Assembly: GCA_947685225.1 (NCBI GenBank)
Contig: CANTUV010000015.1
Location: 1,240,001 to 1,304,000, forward strand
Direction of reading: 5' to 3'
Length of the DNA: 64,000 bases
Source: Garcia nutans
Lineage: Eukaryota; Streptophyta; Magnoliopsida; Malpighiales; Euphorbiaceae
Under the pieces are notes generated by a model that searched no databases, was not told the DNA's origin, and saw nothing but the letters and a program-made list of their open reading frames with translations. The position numbers were made by a program, and so were the translations under genes. How positions within the stretch are numbered: the first letter of the stretch is position 1; each line of letters opens with the position of its first letter. Below are positions 46,380-60,500 of the stretch, piece after piece.

Positions 46380-46999
46380 CACTACAAAAAAATTTTAGTT
46401 TTGATTTGAGAAAATTTGTTGCAAAATATTATTTGCAACGGAAAAATTTCATAACCAAAAGTAGCATCGCAAAATGGATTGCAATGACAAATGTTTCGTT
46501 GCAAGTTGTTTTTGCAACGGAAGGTATCCATTGCAAAATCCGTTGCAAATGTCGTGACAAATTTGACACAACAGTTTTTGCAAGGTATTGTTTCATTGCA
46601 AATTTTGCAATAGACAGTCCATAGCAAATTCATTGCAAATTACTAACTTTCCCAACATATTTGCAACGGAATATCCATTGAAAATGTATTACAAAATCAT
46701 ATATTTCTATTTTTTTAATGATCTAGAGTTGATCAATATTTTATTTTATTTGATTCAATTGAGCTATATATATATATACATATAAATAAGCATAAATATT
46801 TAAAAATTGCAAATAAATCCAATTTATATGAATAATGCAAATAAAATATTAAAATTAAAATATCAATATGCTCATACAAATTCATAATGCAAATAAAATA
46901 AGAAAGTGAAAATATCAATATACTCAAACATCTTCGCACTATTAACAAAATATAGAGATGAAAATATTAGTAATACAACTAAAAAAACCTGATCTCAAA

Positions 47000-48222
47000 A
47001 ATCAGATGGATCAACTGCAGGAGGCACACCAGCCGTGGATGATCCAAAAGATGAATCATGTAGGCAACTTTGCAATTCATCAAAATGATGCTTAAACAAT
47101 TCCTTGAGCTCCTACCTCATGTCCTGCCTCACCTCCTATATGATCTCTTCCCTGCCATTTGCTCTATTTGTCTCTCCATGGCCTCTTCGAAATCATACTC
47201 TCTCTGATGTGGTATAAATTATGAAGGATATGAGGTGACAGAAGCAGAGGCAGAATTCAATCCTTACTAATAGGAAGCAAGAGAACCAAGACCGTACACA
47301 AGCTATTTTTTTAACACTGCCAACCTCATCTAGATAAATTTTAGTAGCGTCTATAGATTGAGCACCATCAGTTCCATCCATAGGTATAGACTGAGTTTGG
47401 AGCCTAATAAAGATATTGTCCTACAATATAAAATTTACAGTTTCACTCATCCTATTTTGAGAGTTCTGTTGTGATTTTACTAAAAATTTTGAAGTACTAA
47501 AATAAGGAAGCCAAGCCCTCCAAATTTATGAGGATACTCCCCTAGGCACTTGATCAGTCCCAGCCACCAAATTCTCCACCAAGATAAGTGAGTCGAATAT
47601 TTTTTTCTTCTTATCGAACTCTCCCACTCCTCCTTCACTTGAGACTCTATTTTCGAATTTCAATAGTAATATTTCTATAATACATATTAAAAATATTGTG
47701 AAGCGAATTTCAGACAAGCAAATAAATACATAAAAGTCTTTAATGCTCCCCTCAATAAAATAAATAAATAAGTAAATAGAAATCTTTAGTGTTATTACTT
47801 TAAACTTCTCTAAATAGAAGTCTTTGATGCTTTGAGACACTGTCGCCCAATTATGGCCTTCTACATCAAGTTTCCTCTTAAAAGCCAATATCATGCAACA
47901 TGAATACTCAAAAAGCCATAGAACCCTAAAATAAACATAAAAATGTTCAATTAAACAAAAATTGAAAGTGGAAAATAAAGGAAGAGAAAAAAAAAATATT
48001 TTTGCTTACTTTCCCTGCCACATGATAATCCACTTCCTCCCATCATCAACATGTGTAGGTCTTGGAAGAGGTGTAGCAGATAAACCACCAATTGGAATAG
48101 CTGATGAAGATGCTCCATCAATGAAAGTCTCCTCTGTAGGGGTAGAAGATGTGGATAATGAAGGTAGACCTCTACCACCTAATGCCCCTATGCCCCCTCA
48201 ACCATTAGGATTAGATCCTTGA
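47000..48222 (-). pseudogene. Ptta/En/Spm-type (Transposase_24-like) CACTA protein, broken
   Basis: Minus-strand pieces in order: a low-complexity start with PLPRPTHVDDGRKWI (about 48090-48020), then NWATVSQSIKDFYLEKFK (47526-47894), SSEGGVGEFDKKKK and LILVENLVAGTDQVP, and MDGTDGAQSIDATKIYLDEVGSVKK (47381-47310). Blocks of this kind and order occur in plant Transposase_24/Ptta proteins. Stops and frame changes break every segment. A C-terminal EEAMERQIEQMAG stretch (about 47185-47145) resembles the closing coiled region. It cannot make a functional protein. Confidence 0.65.
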
Positions 48223-48348
48223 TTAGCTACTCTAGTAATATATGTATACAAAATACTAAAAAATATTATTATCAAGAAGTTATTTAGGAAGTGAACAATT
48301 TATAAAGTAATTTTAACCTTCGTCTATTCTTCAGTTAAAATCTCTATC

Positions 48349-48378
48349 ATCATTATCATCATCATCATCATCATCATT
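48349..48378. repeat. (ATC)n microsatellite
   Basis: Repeated ATC triplets with one interruption. Confidence 0.9.
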
Positions 48379-50181
48379 GCGTCCAACATAGATTTAGATT
48401 CAGAATATCAGAGTCAATCAAATAGTTAGTATAGGTCCCAACAAAAGACTACTAAATCCAATCATAATTTGGACTGTTCTTTAATTAATGCAATCTACTT
48501 TCAATTTTCAACTTAAATTTGAAACTTGGCCCATCCTAGATATTTCCCCAATTAGTTTCTTCATGAAAATATATACTCCCTCCATCACTGGATATATCAT
48601 TCATTTGAAGTTTCCAACTAAAAAAAATTATTAACTACATTAATAATTTGGCCACTAAGAATAAGATTATTCTAGAGTATGATAATTTGTCAAATTCGTA
48701 AATAGTCCAACTGATTCCACACAAAGTTTAAAACTAAACTAATAAGATAATTTAACCTTCCAAAAATAGTGAAAACAAGGGCTGCTTTTTTCCCTTTCAA
48801 TTTTGACTTGTGTAATAGTGAAAACGAGTATGTCAAAACATTTGTATTCATACACTGTTGTCAAAACATTGTATTTAAATAACAGGATGTGTGTTTTCTT
48901 GATCTAAATATCTCTAGATGGATAGTTCACATTTTGAGACCAAAATCATGCATATTTTCTAATTGAAATGATGCGGAAAACTGACTACATTCCGCAGAGG
49001 TTGGCAAGACTATGGGGGGTATTTTGATCGATTCAAAAGACAATTCACTATGAGCTAAACAAGCACTCCATGAACCAAAAAAAAATTCTGTAGACGTCAA
49101 AATTCTAGAAAAGCCACTTATTCTTTTGAATTTATCTATCTGGTTTTCTAAAATATTGTATTCTCTTCTTATATATTCTGCATTTTTCCCAAATCTTAAG
49201 TGAAACCTAATTTAAAAATCAAATAAAAATTAATCATAACCTAACAAAATCAAACCAAACAAGTAAAGATATATGAGATAGAGAGAGTGAGGCACCTGAA
49301 ATTGCAGAGCTTTGAAGTGAAGACATGCGGAGTTGGTAATCGTCAATGCACTGATAAAGATCACAAATTAAGTTAGAGGATTGAGAGCAATGAAGTGTAA
49401 TTGAAGAGTGTATAAAAGTTAAAAACGGCACCGTTCATTACTTTGCTACAATATTATTTTACTTTTTTAGTTAATAGTCAATAATTAAATATTTAATTAA
49501 TAAGTTAATAATATTTAGTTATATGTTTTATTTATTTTAATTATACATAATTTAACTTTTAAATTAGGAAAAATTATTATTTTTATACTTATTTTAATTT
49601 AATAAGTATGAATGAAAATAAAAAAAAATCCTTTATAGTTTAGAAATGAGTATTATAAAAATTTTTCAAAGAAATTTATGCATTCAATTAATAAAACACA
49701 TAGAATAATATACATCAAGGTGTGATATATACATATATATATTACTTGACATGATTTGAATAAATAAATATATTGATATATAAATATATTGAATACTAAT
49801 TTAATTATGAAATTTTTAATTAATAATTTATTAGCAAATATATTTTTCAAATTTTACTAAGATTTTATTAATTTAATAGTCTTATAACAATATTTATATC
49901 AATTGGTTAGTTTATAAATTAAAAATTATATATAATATAACTATTAGTTAATTTTTGTTATGTTTATATTTACTTTACTTTATAGTTAAATTAAATAAAA
50001 AATTACTTTAATTATTTAATTTAATTAATTTAAATTAGAAAAATAATTATTTAATTGTATTCATTTTATTTACTTATTTTTAAATTAATATTTATGAATG
50101 AAAATAAAATAGTTTTTATAGTTTATAAATAAGTATTATAAAAATATTTTAGTGAGATCTATATATTAAATTAATAAAATA

Positions 50182-50421
50182 CTCCTTTTGACCCATATTA
50201 ATATGCTCTCTTTTTTTGTCCCAATTTATATGGCTCACTTGCTATTTTAATAAGTTAATTAATATATTAAATCTCTATAATATTCTTATTTAATGTTATA
50301 AATATATTTTATAGTAATGTAAGGATATAATAAAAAAGTTATATGTATATTGGCATTTTTTTAAAAAAATAACTAATTTTTCTTAACTATTATGAGCCCA
50401 TCATTTTGGGACAAAGGAATA
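50182..50421. mobile_element. Stowaway-like MITE
   Basis: The left CTCCTTTTGACCC and right GGGACAAAGGA ends form degenerate versions of the CTCCCTCCGTCCC terminal repeat. TA lies on both sides, the length is about 240 bp, and it is AT-rich without coding. It sits inside CACTA II. Confidence 0.7.
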
Positions 50422-51507
50422 TATAATAAAGAAAAGTAGTTTGAAGGTATATATGTATATGAATAAATTACATGCAAGTATTGCAATTGAATATATATAT
50501 AAGCATATGTTATAAATTGCAAAATGAATATATTACATGATATTATTTGAATTAATAGAATAATTTTAATTACTTTTAATACCTGTACTCATCATTTTTA
50601 TTAAAAATTACTAATATTATTATATTAAATTATTTTATTAATGATATATTACTATAATTAGATTAGAGATATCAATTATTAGAGATATCAATTATCCACA
50701 TATAAATGTTAATTACTAATTTAATTTTAAATAGCTTAATTAACAACCTATTACCATGTATTTTTTATTTTAATTAATATTTTATTAAAACCAATTCAAT
50801 TATATGCATCGGTTATAATATCTTCAAGATCTGTGTTGTCAAATATGTGAAATTATTACATTAGAAAAAGTTCAAAATGACATCGTACTATCTATTTTGA
50901 TCATATTTTTTCTTTTTATTTTTTAATCTAGTTCCATTTTTCTTTTTATTTTATAATTAATAATTAATAATTATATATTTAATTAATAATTTAATAATTA
51001 AATGATGGATATCTTCTGCTATTATTACTTATTAATATTATATTCATCATTATTTATTAATATTATTTCAATCATTTAATATTATATTATTTCTATTTTA
51101 TATCTTCTACTTTATATATTACAGTAATTAATATTAATATATTTCTAGTCTTTATATCTTTTATATATTTATTTTATTTATTATATATTTTATGTATTAA
51201 TTTATTTTTATTTATATTATTAAAATTATTTAATTTTTATCAATTTATTATTCTATTCTCATAATATAATTTTTACTAATATTATTTCAAATTTTGCAAT
51301 GAATTTTGCAACGACTACAAATCTATTGGTATTTTTTCTATTTATTAAATAATTTACAACAAAAATGTATCATTAAAAATTTGCAACAAACAAAATGCAT
51401 GGCAAATTGTTGCAACAGAGCCTATTTAGTTGTAAAATTCAGTTGTAAATCCGTTACAAAGGCATTGTTAATCCATTGCAATATTTGCAACAATCATTTC
51501 TGTAATG

Positions 51508-53726
51508 TCTAAAAATTTTTAGTATTAATTTCCTCAATTAAGTGTGTATATAAGTGTATATTGAATTGAGTATGATATTATGTGTGGTTTGAATATTTAC
51601 AATTTATAGAAACAAGGTTGATTAAGGTTTAAAAAGTAGAAAAATAAATTCAAGTAGGGATTTAATTGGTATTTTTGAAAAATATTTTTAAATGAGCAAA
51701 AATTTGCGAAAAAGCTCTTATGGTCCTGAAATAAAATTATATCATAATTGGAGTGTGAAATATGAATAATGTGGCTTTAAAATAGTTAAAGTAATTATTT
51801 TTATAATTTTGCAGAGTTAAAAATTAGATTAAGAGTTAACTAAAAAAAATAGGTGTACTAAAGTAAAGGTATAAGCATTGTACGGAATGGAAACTCTTAG
51901 ATATTATAAAAAGCCAAAATTAATTTTCATTTTCTTCTTCTTTATACCATACCCATAGCCACCATCTTCATCAACTCCATCTTCTTTATTTTTTTTTTCT
52001 TCTTCTTCCATTTTTAACTTAAAATTTATGGAATTTCTTTAAAAAAAATTAGGGTTTTAATGAGAAATAGTTGATTTATGTGTGATTACCCAAGAAAATC
52101 ATCATTAAATTAAAGGATTGGATGGAAAAGTGATGAAAAAGCCAATTTAATGAGGTTATTGCTTGTATATCACATACTTTGCTATTATTTGAGTTTTATT
52201 TGAATTTTAATTGAATATGCAAACATTTGATTTGATTACATGGAATTTTTTGGAAGAAATTGTATTTTGAATGATTTGTGAAGAATATTGATATAGAACT
52301 TCATTTCTTTGATAAAAAAAAATTATTGTTGAAATTCACAAAGAGTGTATTTATTGTTTTTAAAATGAAATTTTGTTTAAATTAATTAATGATCTATTCA
52401 AATATTGATTTAGTGTTATGGAACATGTTAGGTTTTTGATAAGTTTAGGGTTTGGAGAATATTAGAATTATGAAATTTTCTAACTTAGAAATATGATGAT
52501 ATTGGTGATATTTGAACAGTATTTGTTAGTTAATTATCTTGAAATTATGTTAAAGAGAATTTTGAATTAGTTGATGATGGATTATGTGCTTATTGAAGAT
52601 TTGTTAAATAGGAAAGAAAATCTTTATTCTTGATAAATATAATGTAAATAATACCTGAATTTATTAGAATGTTAAATTAATTGATTTTGAAGTGAATTGA
52701 GTTAATGGAACTAAATGGTTATTTGAAGTATATTAGTTGGAGAATTGAAACATTGGATTATTTGTGTATGGTTAGAAAATATATATGGAACTAAATGGCT
52801 CTTACATTAATAGGTAGCTTTGGTTTAAGTATGTTATATTTAAAGTTAAATATAATAGTATTTATTTAATTATATGATTAAGTTATACATAGGTAAGTGG
52901 ATGTGAAGAAAGGAGAATTGAAAGTGCCATTGAATGAAAATTGAAGTGGGAAGATTGACTTGAGTAGGAAAATCTAGTATTTAACTTAATGTAATTTAAT
53001 GTAAGTAAATTGAATTATAGTTTATTGATTTGTTTATGGAAGGTTAGGCTTGAATTTGATTTTATTCTTGGAGAGTTAGATATTATTTATTTTGTTTAAG
53101 CAAGTGAAGCTAGTAGTGAATTGTTAATTAAATCTTGAAAGTAATTGTAATTGATGGTAGATTGTTTAAATATTGAAATGGGATCAATCCAATAAATGGT
53201 GAAGCTTAGAAAGAGAAAAATATGAGAAAAGTATTGAAATATGTCTTTGGAAATTCAAAATGAGTGTGTATAGTAGAAGATAAAGAAAACAAGAGGAGAA
53301 GTGAAGGTTTAATTAAGTCATGGAAGCTAACTTTTAAGAGTCGTGAGTTGATATACAAACTGCATACCTAATGTATACATAATGCAACGTTAATGGATGT
53401 TTTAAAATAATTTGTAAATTAAACAAGGAAGGGTTTGATAAGCTAAAACATATTGATTGTTATTAGTTAGAGAGAAAGAATTGATTATTTGTAAATGAAA
53501 TTTAATGAATACCAAAATCTTAGATTATTGAATTATTAGTGGTATTGGAGGAAAATACAATCTAAAGATTGAGTTAAGTGTATTAAAAAGTGGATAAATG
53601 CTAGAAATTTATTATGTAATGTGAATGAGTGAACAAGAAAGCCTTGGATGTAAATATTATATATTTGTAATATACCTAAAATAATTTCACTGAAATTTAA
53701 ATATGATTTAAGGAATATATTTAGAA
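51508..53726 (+). other. Probable gypsy-type LTR sequence, borders not resolved
   Basis: TGTAATGTC at about 51501 could be an LTR start overlapping the CACTA II end. The CTTCTTCTTC and CCATAGCCACCATC block at about 51935-52010 resembles the start-site region of the other LTRs. No ORF of note. TAGAA at 53722-53726 is the target duplication of the next solo LTR. Confidence 0.4.
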
Positions 53727-54089
53727 TGTAATACTCTTATATCTTATATATATATATATAATACATACACCTTGTATGTGTAAAATATGTATATAGAATA
53801 TAAGAATTTTCTCATCCTTATCCTTGTAAAATTTACCATACTTATAGCAAACAGTTTATCCTTTATAAAATATATTTATTAGAAAAATAATTATAATGCA
53901 TTAGTACTTAAATATTACATATATATAAATTTAGAAGAAAAACTCTATAAAAAATTTGCTAGAGTTTTAACTATATTTCGGATTTTTTTCAAAAATCAAA
54001 TGTTCACAACCTGTATAAAAATACACTCCCAAGATTCATACATTTATCCATTACTCCTATATTTCTCCAAAAATATTTAAAACACACAG

Positions 54090-54545
54090 AAGACTCCTTA
54101 CCGCTCCGTGGGGAGCGGGATGAGTGATACATCTGACGAGCGCCGGTGAAGAATGTAAGCAAAGCTGAGCTTTTCGGAGAGAACCAATCTTCCGTACCGA
54201 CCCCTTTACTCTCTCTCTATAAAAAAAGCCTCAGATTCGGATTAGTGAAATTCGAACTAGTCTAACTAAGAAGGGGCAATATGCCAATATGAGATTTCAA
54301 TTCCTTCGTAGGCAAGGCGTTCCGATCCGCCAGTGAGGCTCTTAATGAGTATTTTAGTTAGCACTACCTTGCACTTTCCTCATTAAGGGACTAAGACTAA
54401 TTTTAGAACTAGGCTCATAGCAGAGTTATATTACCTTTTTGACCCAGCTACTGACTCTAATAAGACTAATAGTCGTACCGTAGAAAGAAGGTCAACCTCA
54501 CCCCAGGTAATCACAGTTTTCTTCCCCTCAGGTCAAAGAGTATAC
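54090..54545. other. GC-richer inserted island, possibly organellar (NUMT-like)
   Basis: This segment interrupts the LTR homology with clearly more balanced base composition (for example CCGCTCCGTGGGGAGCGGG at about 54102 and GGCGTTCCGATCCGCC at 54317). Its style resembles plant mitochondrial non-coding DNA. I see no gene, tRNA or direct repeat at its edges. The organellar origin is a guess from composition. Confidence 0.45.
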
Positions 54546-55027
54546 CTCCACAATCATATATTTGTATTTATATATACAAAAACGTTACAAGCATTTATAA
54601 TACCCATCCAAAATTTGAATTACAACATTTTTACAAAACATTATAATACGTACTAATAAAATGAGATGAACCAAAAACCAAATATTTACATGTTATGCAG
54701 TGGGCTCTGGTTTAGTGGCAAGCTAATAACCTTCCAGTATTGTCCACAAAGTCTAGACCCAGCCCGATCTAGCAGAACCATCCGAATCTACCATATCACA
54801 TGTGTAATAGAATTCAATCATACTAAGCTACTAGCTTAGCAGTTCATACTTTGATAACAAAAATAATTTAAAAATAATGCAACATGAATTTCTTTATAAT
54901 TAAACATGATCAATGTTTTTATGTTCACACATTTTCATGTATTTCACCAAAATATCACAATTAGGCCCAAGTAACCCTATAAAATATTCAAGTTCAAGAG
55001 TTATTGATTTGATCTATTGCAATAGTT

Positions 55028-55155
55028 GACACCTTTGTGCCTAGCCCCGAAGGCAAATAATATTATAAATAGTGACATACAGTGTGTAGCCCCGAAGGCA
55101 AATAATACCATAAGTGACATCCAACTTCTAGTTCCAAAGGCAAATCATATAATAG
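55028..55155. repeat. Three-copy minisatellite in LTR
   Basis: Units with AGCCCCGAAGGCAAATAAT, the counterpart of 26883-27005. The 62-codon plus-strand ORF here arises from the repeat. Confidence 0.75.
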
Positions 55156-56613
55156 GCATGCAATATCTATATTACCAAACACAAAACTCTGGAACATGGT
55201 ATTATATAAGATAAACATACATCATTTCATATATATTGTCCTTTTCCATAATCAATTTCCTTCACATTGAATCCATATATCTTTTATTTTTCATAAGCAT
55301 GCTTAATTCTTTTATTTTAGCAAAGCTAATCACATTTTTAATAATGTATGTCACATTTACAATGTGACCTTATTACCCTTACACTTTAGGCATCTTTTTT
55401 TCAAATAACTCATATTAATTTTTTTTTAGCCATTTACAATGGCTTAACATAACGTAATTAATGCATTTTACATATTTTCCCAAAAACACCAATACACTTA
55501 CATACAAGACTCAACATCATAGTAGCTTAGCATATTTGTAACATCAAAACGTGTTAGGTCAATCAAATGCAAATGAAACATACAAAAATAAAGTATGTAC
55601 TTATAATTATTCCAAAATCCAATGCATTTCTACTTTCCAACACCAACTTTCACCAATCCTCTTCAACACTTTAATTTTGCAACTCCACCTAAATTGGTCC
55701 TAAACCAAATTTTGGATTAAAATAAATCATTATAAACATAATTCTACTCATTTAAACCTATCAAACTTCAATTATAATAATTCTACCAAATTTCCAATAT
55801 TTGTCTTAATACAATTTAATTTTGGAATTTCATTCTAACCAATCCTAAACCATAATATAAGTTCAAAAATGGCATTAGAGACTCATTCTAACACCTTTTA
55901 ATTAATTAAATTCCAACTATATCAATTCTATCCAAAAATCCCATTAAAACCCTAATTTCAATTCTTCTTCTCCCAAACTTTAACCAAAATCATTCATTTC
56001 CCTCCAACTTTAAAATCTTTATTCACACATCAAAATAATATCATTTCATACCATTTAAATAATTATAGAATCCTCCTTCAAAAATCCAAATTACACATTT
56101 ACATAAACTTGAAAGAAACTCTTCAATTTGGAAAGAAATCTTACCAATTAGTTGAGAAATCTTCAAAACTACCCTTAATCCTTGAAAATCTTGTTGAAAT
56201 CTAGTGTAATTAAGGAAGCACAAGATTTTTCCTCTCCAACAATGGTGGATGTCCAAGGCTAAAGGAATAAGAAGAAGAAGAAGAAAATTGGGTTTTTAAT
56301 TCCTTTCTTTCATTTTTTAGCCATACATATATATTTAATTAAATAGTCTAAATAAATAGAATATTTTATCTTCCATCCAAAAATTAATTTTAATTTTTGA
56401 ATTATTTTTATTTATTATTTTTTAACTTTTTTACTTTAAATTTTTTACTTCTTCTTTTTACATTTTGACTTTTTTTATTTTTAGTGACTTTTATATTTTA
56501 TGTATATTTCTTTTATATTCTATATATACATTAATATTTTTCTCTTCCAACACCTCACTAAACCCTTTCAAATTATGTTTTTAATTATATTTAATAAAAC
56601 TAGAAGCGTTACA

Positions 56614-57536
56614 TAGAATTATTTGAAAAAGATCAAAACTTTATAAGAGAGAAATGTATTTAGCAAAAGTTAATGTTAAAATTATAAAATAGATTATAAT
56701 TGTGAAATTGATTGAAATGGAATTATAATTGATTTGTTTGATTGTACTTGTGCTAAACCTAGATGTTAGATTGAATGGCTAGCTAGAGGGTGGATGTCCA
56801 TAGTATTAGTGGATATTTTGTGTCATTAGTAGACACTTTGTATCACTGTTTATCGTAAGCATTCATGCCATAGTAGGCCATCAATCATATTTAAACTGTA
56901 AAGTGGGCATTTACTTATCATTAGTAATCCTTTATCCGAATCTAAAATTTAAAACTCAGTATATGAGGGCAAAAGTGTAAAAATGAGAAAAGCTTATTGA
57001 ATATATATATATATATAAATTATTGATTATTTATATTAAATTGGTGGATTATAAGAAAATATATTTGTATATATACTAAAAATATATAACAATTATAATG
57101 AAAAGTGAGATTTAATAAAGTTTTATTGAATTAAATATTTTTGAATTGAATACAATGAAAGTGTCCAAAGTGTTAAATTGTATATTGATTGAAAATATCC
57201 CAAAATATTATTTTAAACCATAGTATTTAAAGTGTTAAATATAACAAAAGTATTCAAAGTGTTAACCGAATGAAAGTGCTTATTATGATAAAGTGATAAC
57301 TGAAATTTACTGAAAATACAAGATATAAAATTTTACAATAGAAATATTGACAGTTATATTGAGTTTATGTTTTATTTAATATAATTGAAATTTGTATTTA
57401 TTTTATGGTAAAATAAGTTTACTATAAATATTTATTTTATTAATTTATTTTCAAGAATTTAATTTACTATTTTATTGTTACAAATATTTACTTTGAAATT
57501 TATAGCAAAGTATGTGTATACAAGCATTACTAAGCT
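56614..57536. other. AT-rich DNA, no gene seen
   Basis: Probably the continuation of the sequence before 53727. It has an (AT)n run at about 57001-57017 and recurring short AGTGTTAAAT phrases (57165-57270). Confidence 0.4.
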
Positions 57537-60500
57537 TAGGACTGTAATGAGCCAACCTACTTGAGCTTGGTTTGGGTCTTGGTTCGGTAAAAATTTATTC
57601 AGACTTGAGCTTATTTTAAAACAAGTCGAGCTTAAGCTGCTCGTTTATTAAATGAGCAGAGTCCAAGCTCAAAGATACTCGGCCAGTCAAGCTTATGAGC
57701 TGGCTCATTTACTAAGCTCGCAGGCCAGCTTATTTATTAGCTTGGTAACTCGCTCATTTAATATTCAAATATATTAATTTATTAATTAATTTAATTTATA
57801 TAATTTACTATTATAATTATATGTTATAAATAAAATAATATGAACAGATTACTTTTATAATACATAATAAATAATACTAATTCAATTAATATATTTTTTA
57901 TGAAATTGTATCTTAATATAAAAAAATAATAATATGAAAATTATTAGTAATACTATTTATTAAATATATTTTTTAATTTACAATTATTAGTTTATGTTTT
58001 AAAACTAAAATAATAATATATTTTAATTAAGTTTTAATTTTACTATTTTTTTTATTAAGTAATCATAAACATTAAGTCATACAAATATATATATATACAC
58101 ATACATATTTATTAATTATACTATTAGTCCTATCGTTTAAGAATTTATATCTCAAATGATATTTGTTAGTACTATGTCTCTTGTGTGATATGACTAACTA
58201 TGCATTATGAGTATAATAATATTATATAGTTAGTAATTAATAGTTACTAATTTTTAATAAAATTTTAATAAATCAATATGAAAAAATATTTATGAAAAAA
58301 TATTAAATATTAATAGTTATATATATAAACAACACCAAAATTCATATAAGAATAAGTTTGATAGTACCTATTATAAACTATTAAAAATGACAATGATATA
58401 ATATAGTGTTAATATTTATTATGTTAATTGCATAGCTCAATATTTTAAAAATTAATGTAATTTATTTATTTTATTTTTTAATCAATATATTAACATTGGT
58501 GCAAACTTTATATAATAAATAATGTATATTCCTTTTAAAAATAAATAATGCATATAATTTGACTAATCAATCTAAAATTATAATTAAAATGTGATTTAAT
58601 AATATATAAATATGAAATTAATTTTGCTAATCAATCTAAAATTATAATTGAAATATAATTTATTAATGTATAAATATAAAATTATTATTTTATGTTTATC
58701 ATTTAATTTGAACTTTCATATGTCATATGAATTTCATATGTCAATATGGGTACAAACATATTGACAGCGCAATTTTAAACAATAAAGGACATTTTTGGTT
58801 AATTAATATATAAAACAATAAAACATAAAAATTAAGTTAAGTTAAATTACCCAATCTCTCGAACACCCAAAATCTCAAACCCTAACTCAAAAAAACTCAA
58901 ACATGCCTCAGCCGCCTCTCTACTCAAAAAGCTCACCCTCTCAACTCTCAAGCTCACCACACAATTTCTCATTTCTTCATCATTGTATTTGTTCCACCAC
59001 AATAGAGGAGCCATAGTCGACTATAACAAATGGCAACATCTATGGTAGGTTTCTTGGTTTTTTGTTTCTTTTTAGCAATTACTCAAATTTTATTATTTTT
59101 CTCAGCACTATGAATTTGATTTTTTCTTTCAAGTTATGTTTAGGTGATGTGGGAGAGAAAGAACTCTGTATATAGCTAGTTGGACTTGTGTTAGAAACTT
59201 GATTATTGAATAAGTAAATATATATATAAATATACAATGATAAAAAAGAAAGGAAAAAGAACTAGAGAAATCAAGAAAAAGAAAAAAAAAGAAAAACCCT
59301 CTTCTTTCCTTTAGAAAAAGAAAGTTTGTTCTCTTCTTAAATAAATTAATAAAGAATGATGGTTTAGTCAAAAAAGGATAAAGACTACTGATCTAAAATT
59401 AAAATTAATTTGTTTAGCAAATTGTATGATTTATAATTTAGATGTTTGTTTAATTTTAATCAATCAATTAAATAAATATTTATATATCTCTAACCTAAGA
59501 TATTAGTTCATTTAGTCCATTTCTTGAAGTTTTGTAACTAAATAAAAACTACAGTTTGGCTATCATTTTCATTAAGTGTTGGAAATTGGTTAAATTAAGG
59601 TTACAATTTTGAGATCAATTTTGATGGAATTGAATCAGAGGCCTCATATACAAACAATTTTGCTTTTCCTTGTATTCTGAATCTATTCTTGATTTGTTTA
59701 TAGTGCCATAGAAATTAATGATTTTATGTACTACTTTTTTTCCATCCCCTACTGTGATGGAATTGAATGATGAATTAGGATATATTATTTTGATTAAAAT
59801 ATAATTAAAATAAAATCATTAGATATGTGTTTCTTTAGTTATTTGGGATATGTCACATACAAATTCAGTATTTATTATTTTTCAATGTTTATGGTTCTAA
59901 AAGTTATCTTTTTCCTTTTTAGAATATGTCTAATACAAATTCTACAAACTTAAATTTCACTCAAGATTCATCTTCAAATGTGGATGCTTCGCCTACTTTT
60001 ATCTCTGATAATACTAATGAAAACACGAAATCTATTCCTGATGCAAAAACTGCTAAAGAAGATGGCAATCCATTTGCTCCAAAGAAAAGGAATAAGACTT
60101 CAAAAGCATGGAATGAATTCAAAGAAGTGACGCTTCTGGATGGAACAATAAAAAGCTGAATGTATTCATTGTAAACATCGACTTGCTTTGAACAAAACTG
60201 GTGCTACCACACAATTTTTGAGGCACTTAAAGTGTTGTCTATAGAGGGTGATAAATCTAAACGGGCAATAATAGATTAGCAGCACCAACTGTATAAATAA
60301 GAAAGCATAACTGCAGTGGAGAATTTCAAGTATAATCATACAAAAATTAGAGAAGTGTTCCTCATATGATTCTTATGCATGAGTTACCTTTTAATTTTAT
60401 GGAATATGAGATATTTAATTTGTTAATGAAATATGCAAATCCAAGTTTTTAAAAAAATTAGTCAAGCAAAATTAAGAAAAGATATTGATAGTAGTTATGA

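Larger units (their letters stand above)
46380..51507 (-). mobile_element. Decayed CACTA (En/Spm) transposon II
   Basis: The left end is CACTACAAAAAAATTTT (46380), a canonical CACTA terminus. The right end TTTCTGTAATG (51507) is a degenerate inverted copy. Both ends carry clusters of TTGCAA, GCAACGGA and CCATTGCAA motifs in both orientations (46410-46690 and 51296-51496), as CACTA subterminal repeats do. Flanking TAT and TCT trinucleotides match at 2 of 3. Transposase remnants lie at 47000-48222 (-). An AT-dense interior (49440-51290) has no coding. Confidence 0.8.
53727..56613 (-). mobile_element. Solo LTR, gypsy type, TSD TAGAA, carrying a foreign island
   Basis: On the minus strand it starts TGTAACGCTTCTAG (56613) and ends AAGAGTATTACA (53727). 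TAGAA flanks it exactly (53722-53726, 56614-56618). Its architecture parallels 26047-28451: three-copy minisatellite (55028-55155), GACTTTGTGG and GGGCTGGGTCTAGAC blocks (about 54740-54770), hairpin with T-run (53941-53966). Of the 2887 bp, about 450 (54090-54545) have no counterpart in the other copies. Confidence 0.92.

Noticed and set aside
48579..48600. Second Stowaway-type MITE starting ACTCCCTCCATC
   Set aside because: I could not find a matching inverted end within a few hundred bases.
55026..55214. 62-codon plus-strand ORF with repeated APKANN peptide
   Set aside because: It is the translation of the three-copy minisatellite of a solo LTR, not a gene.
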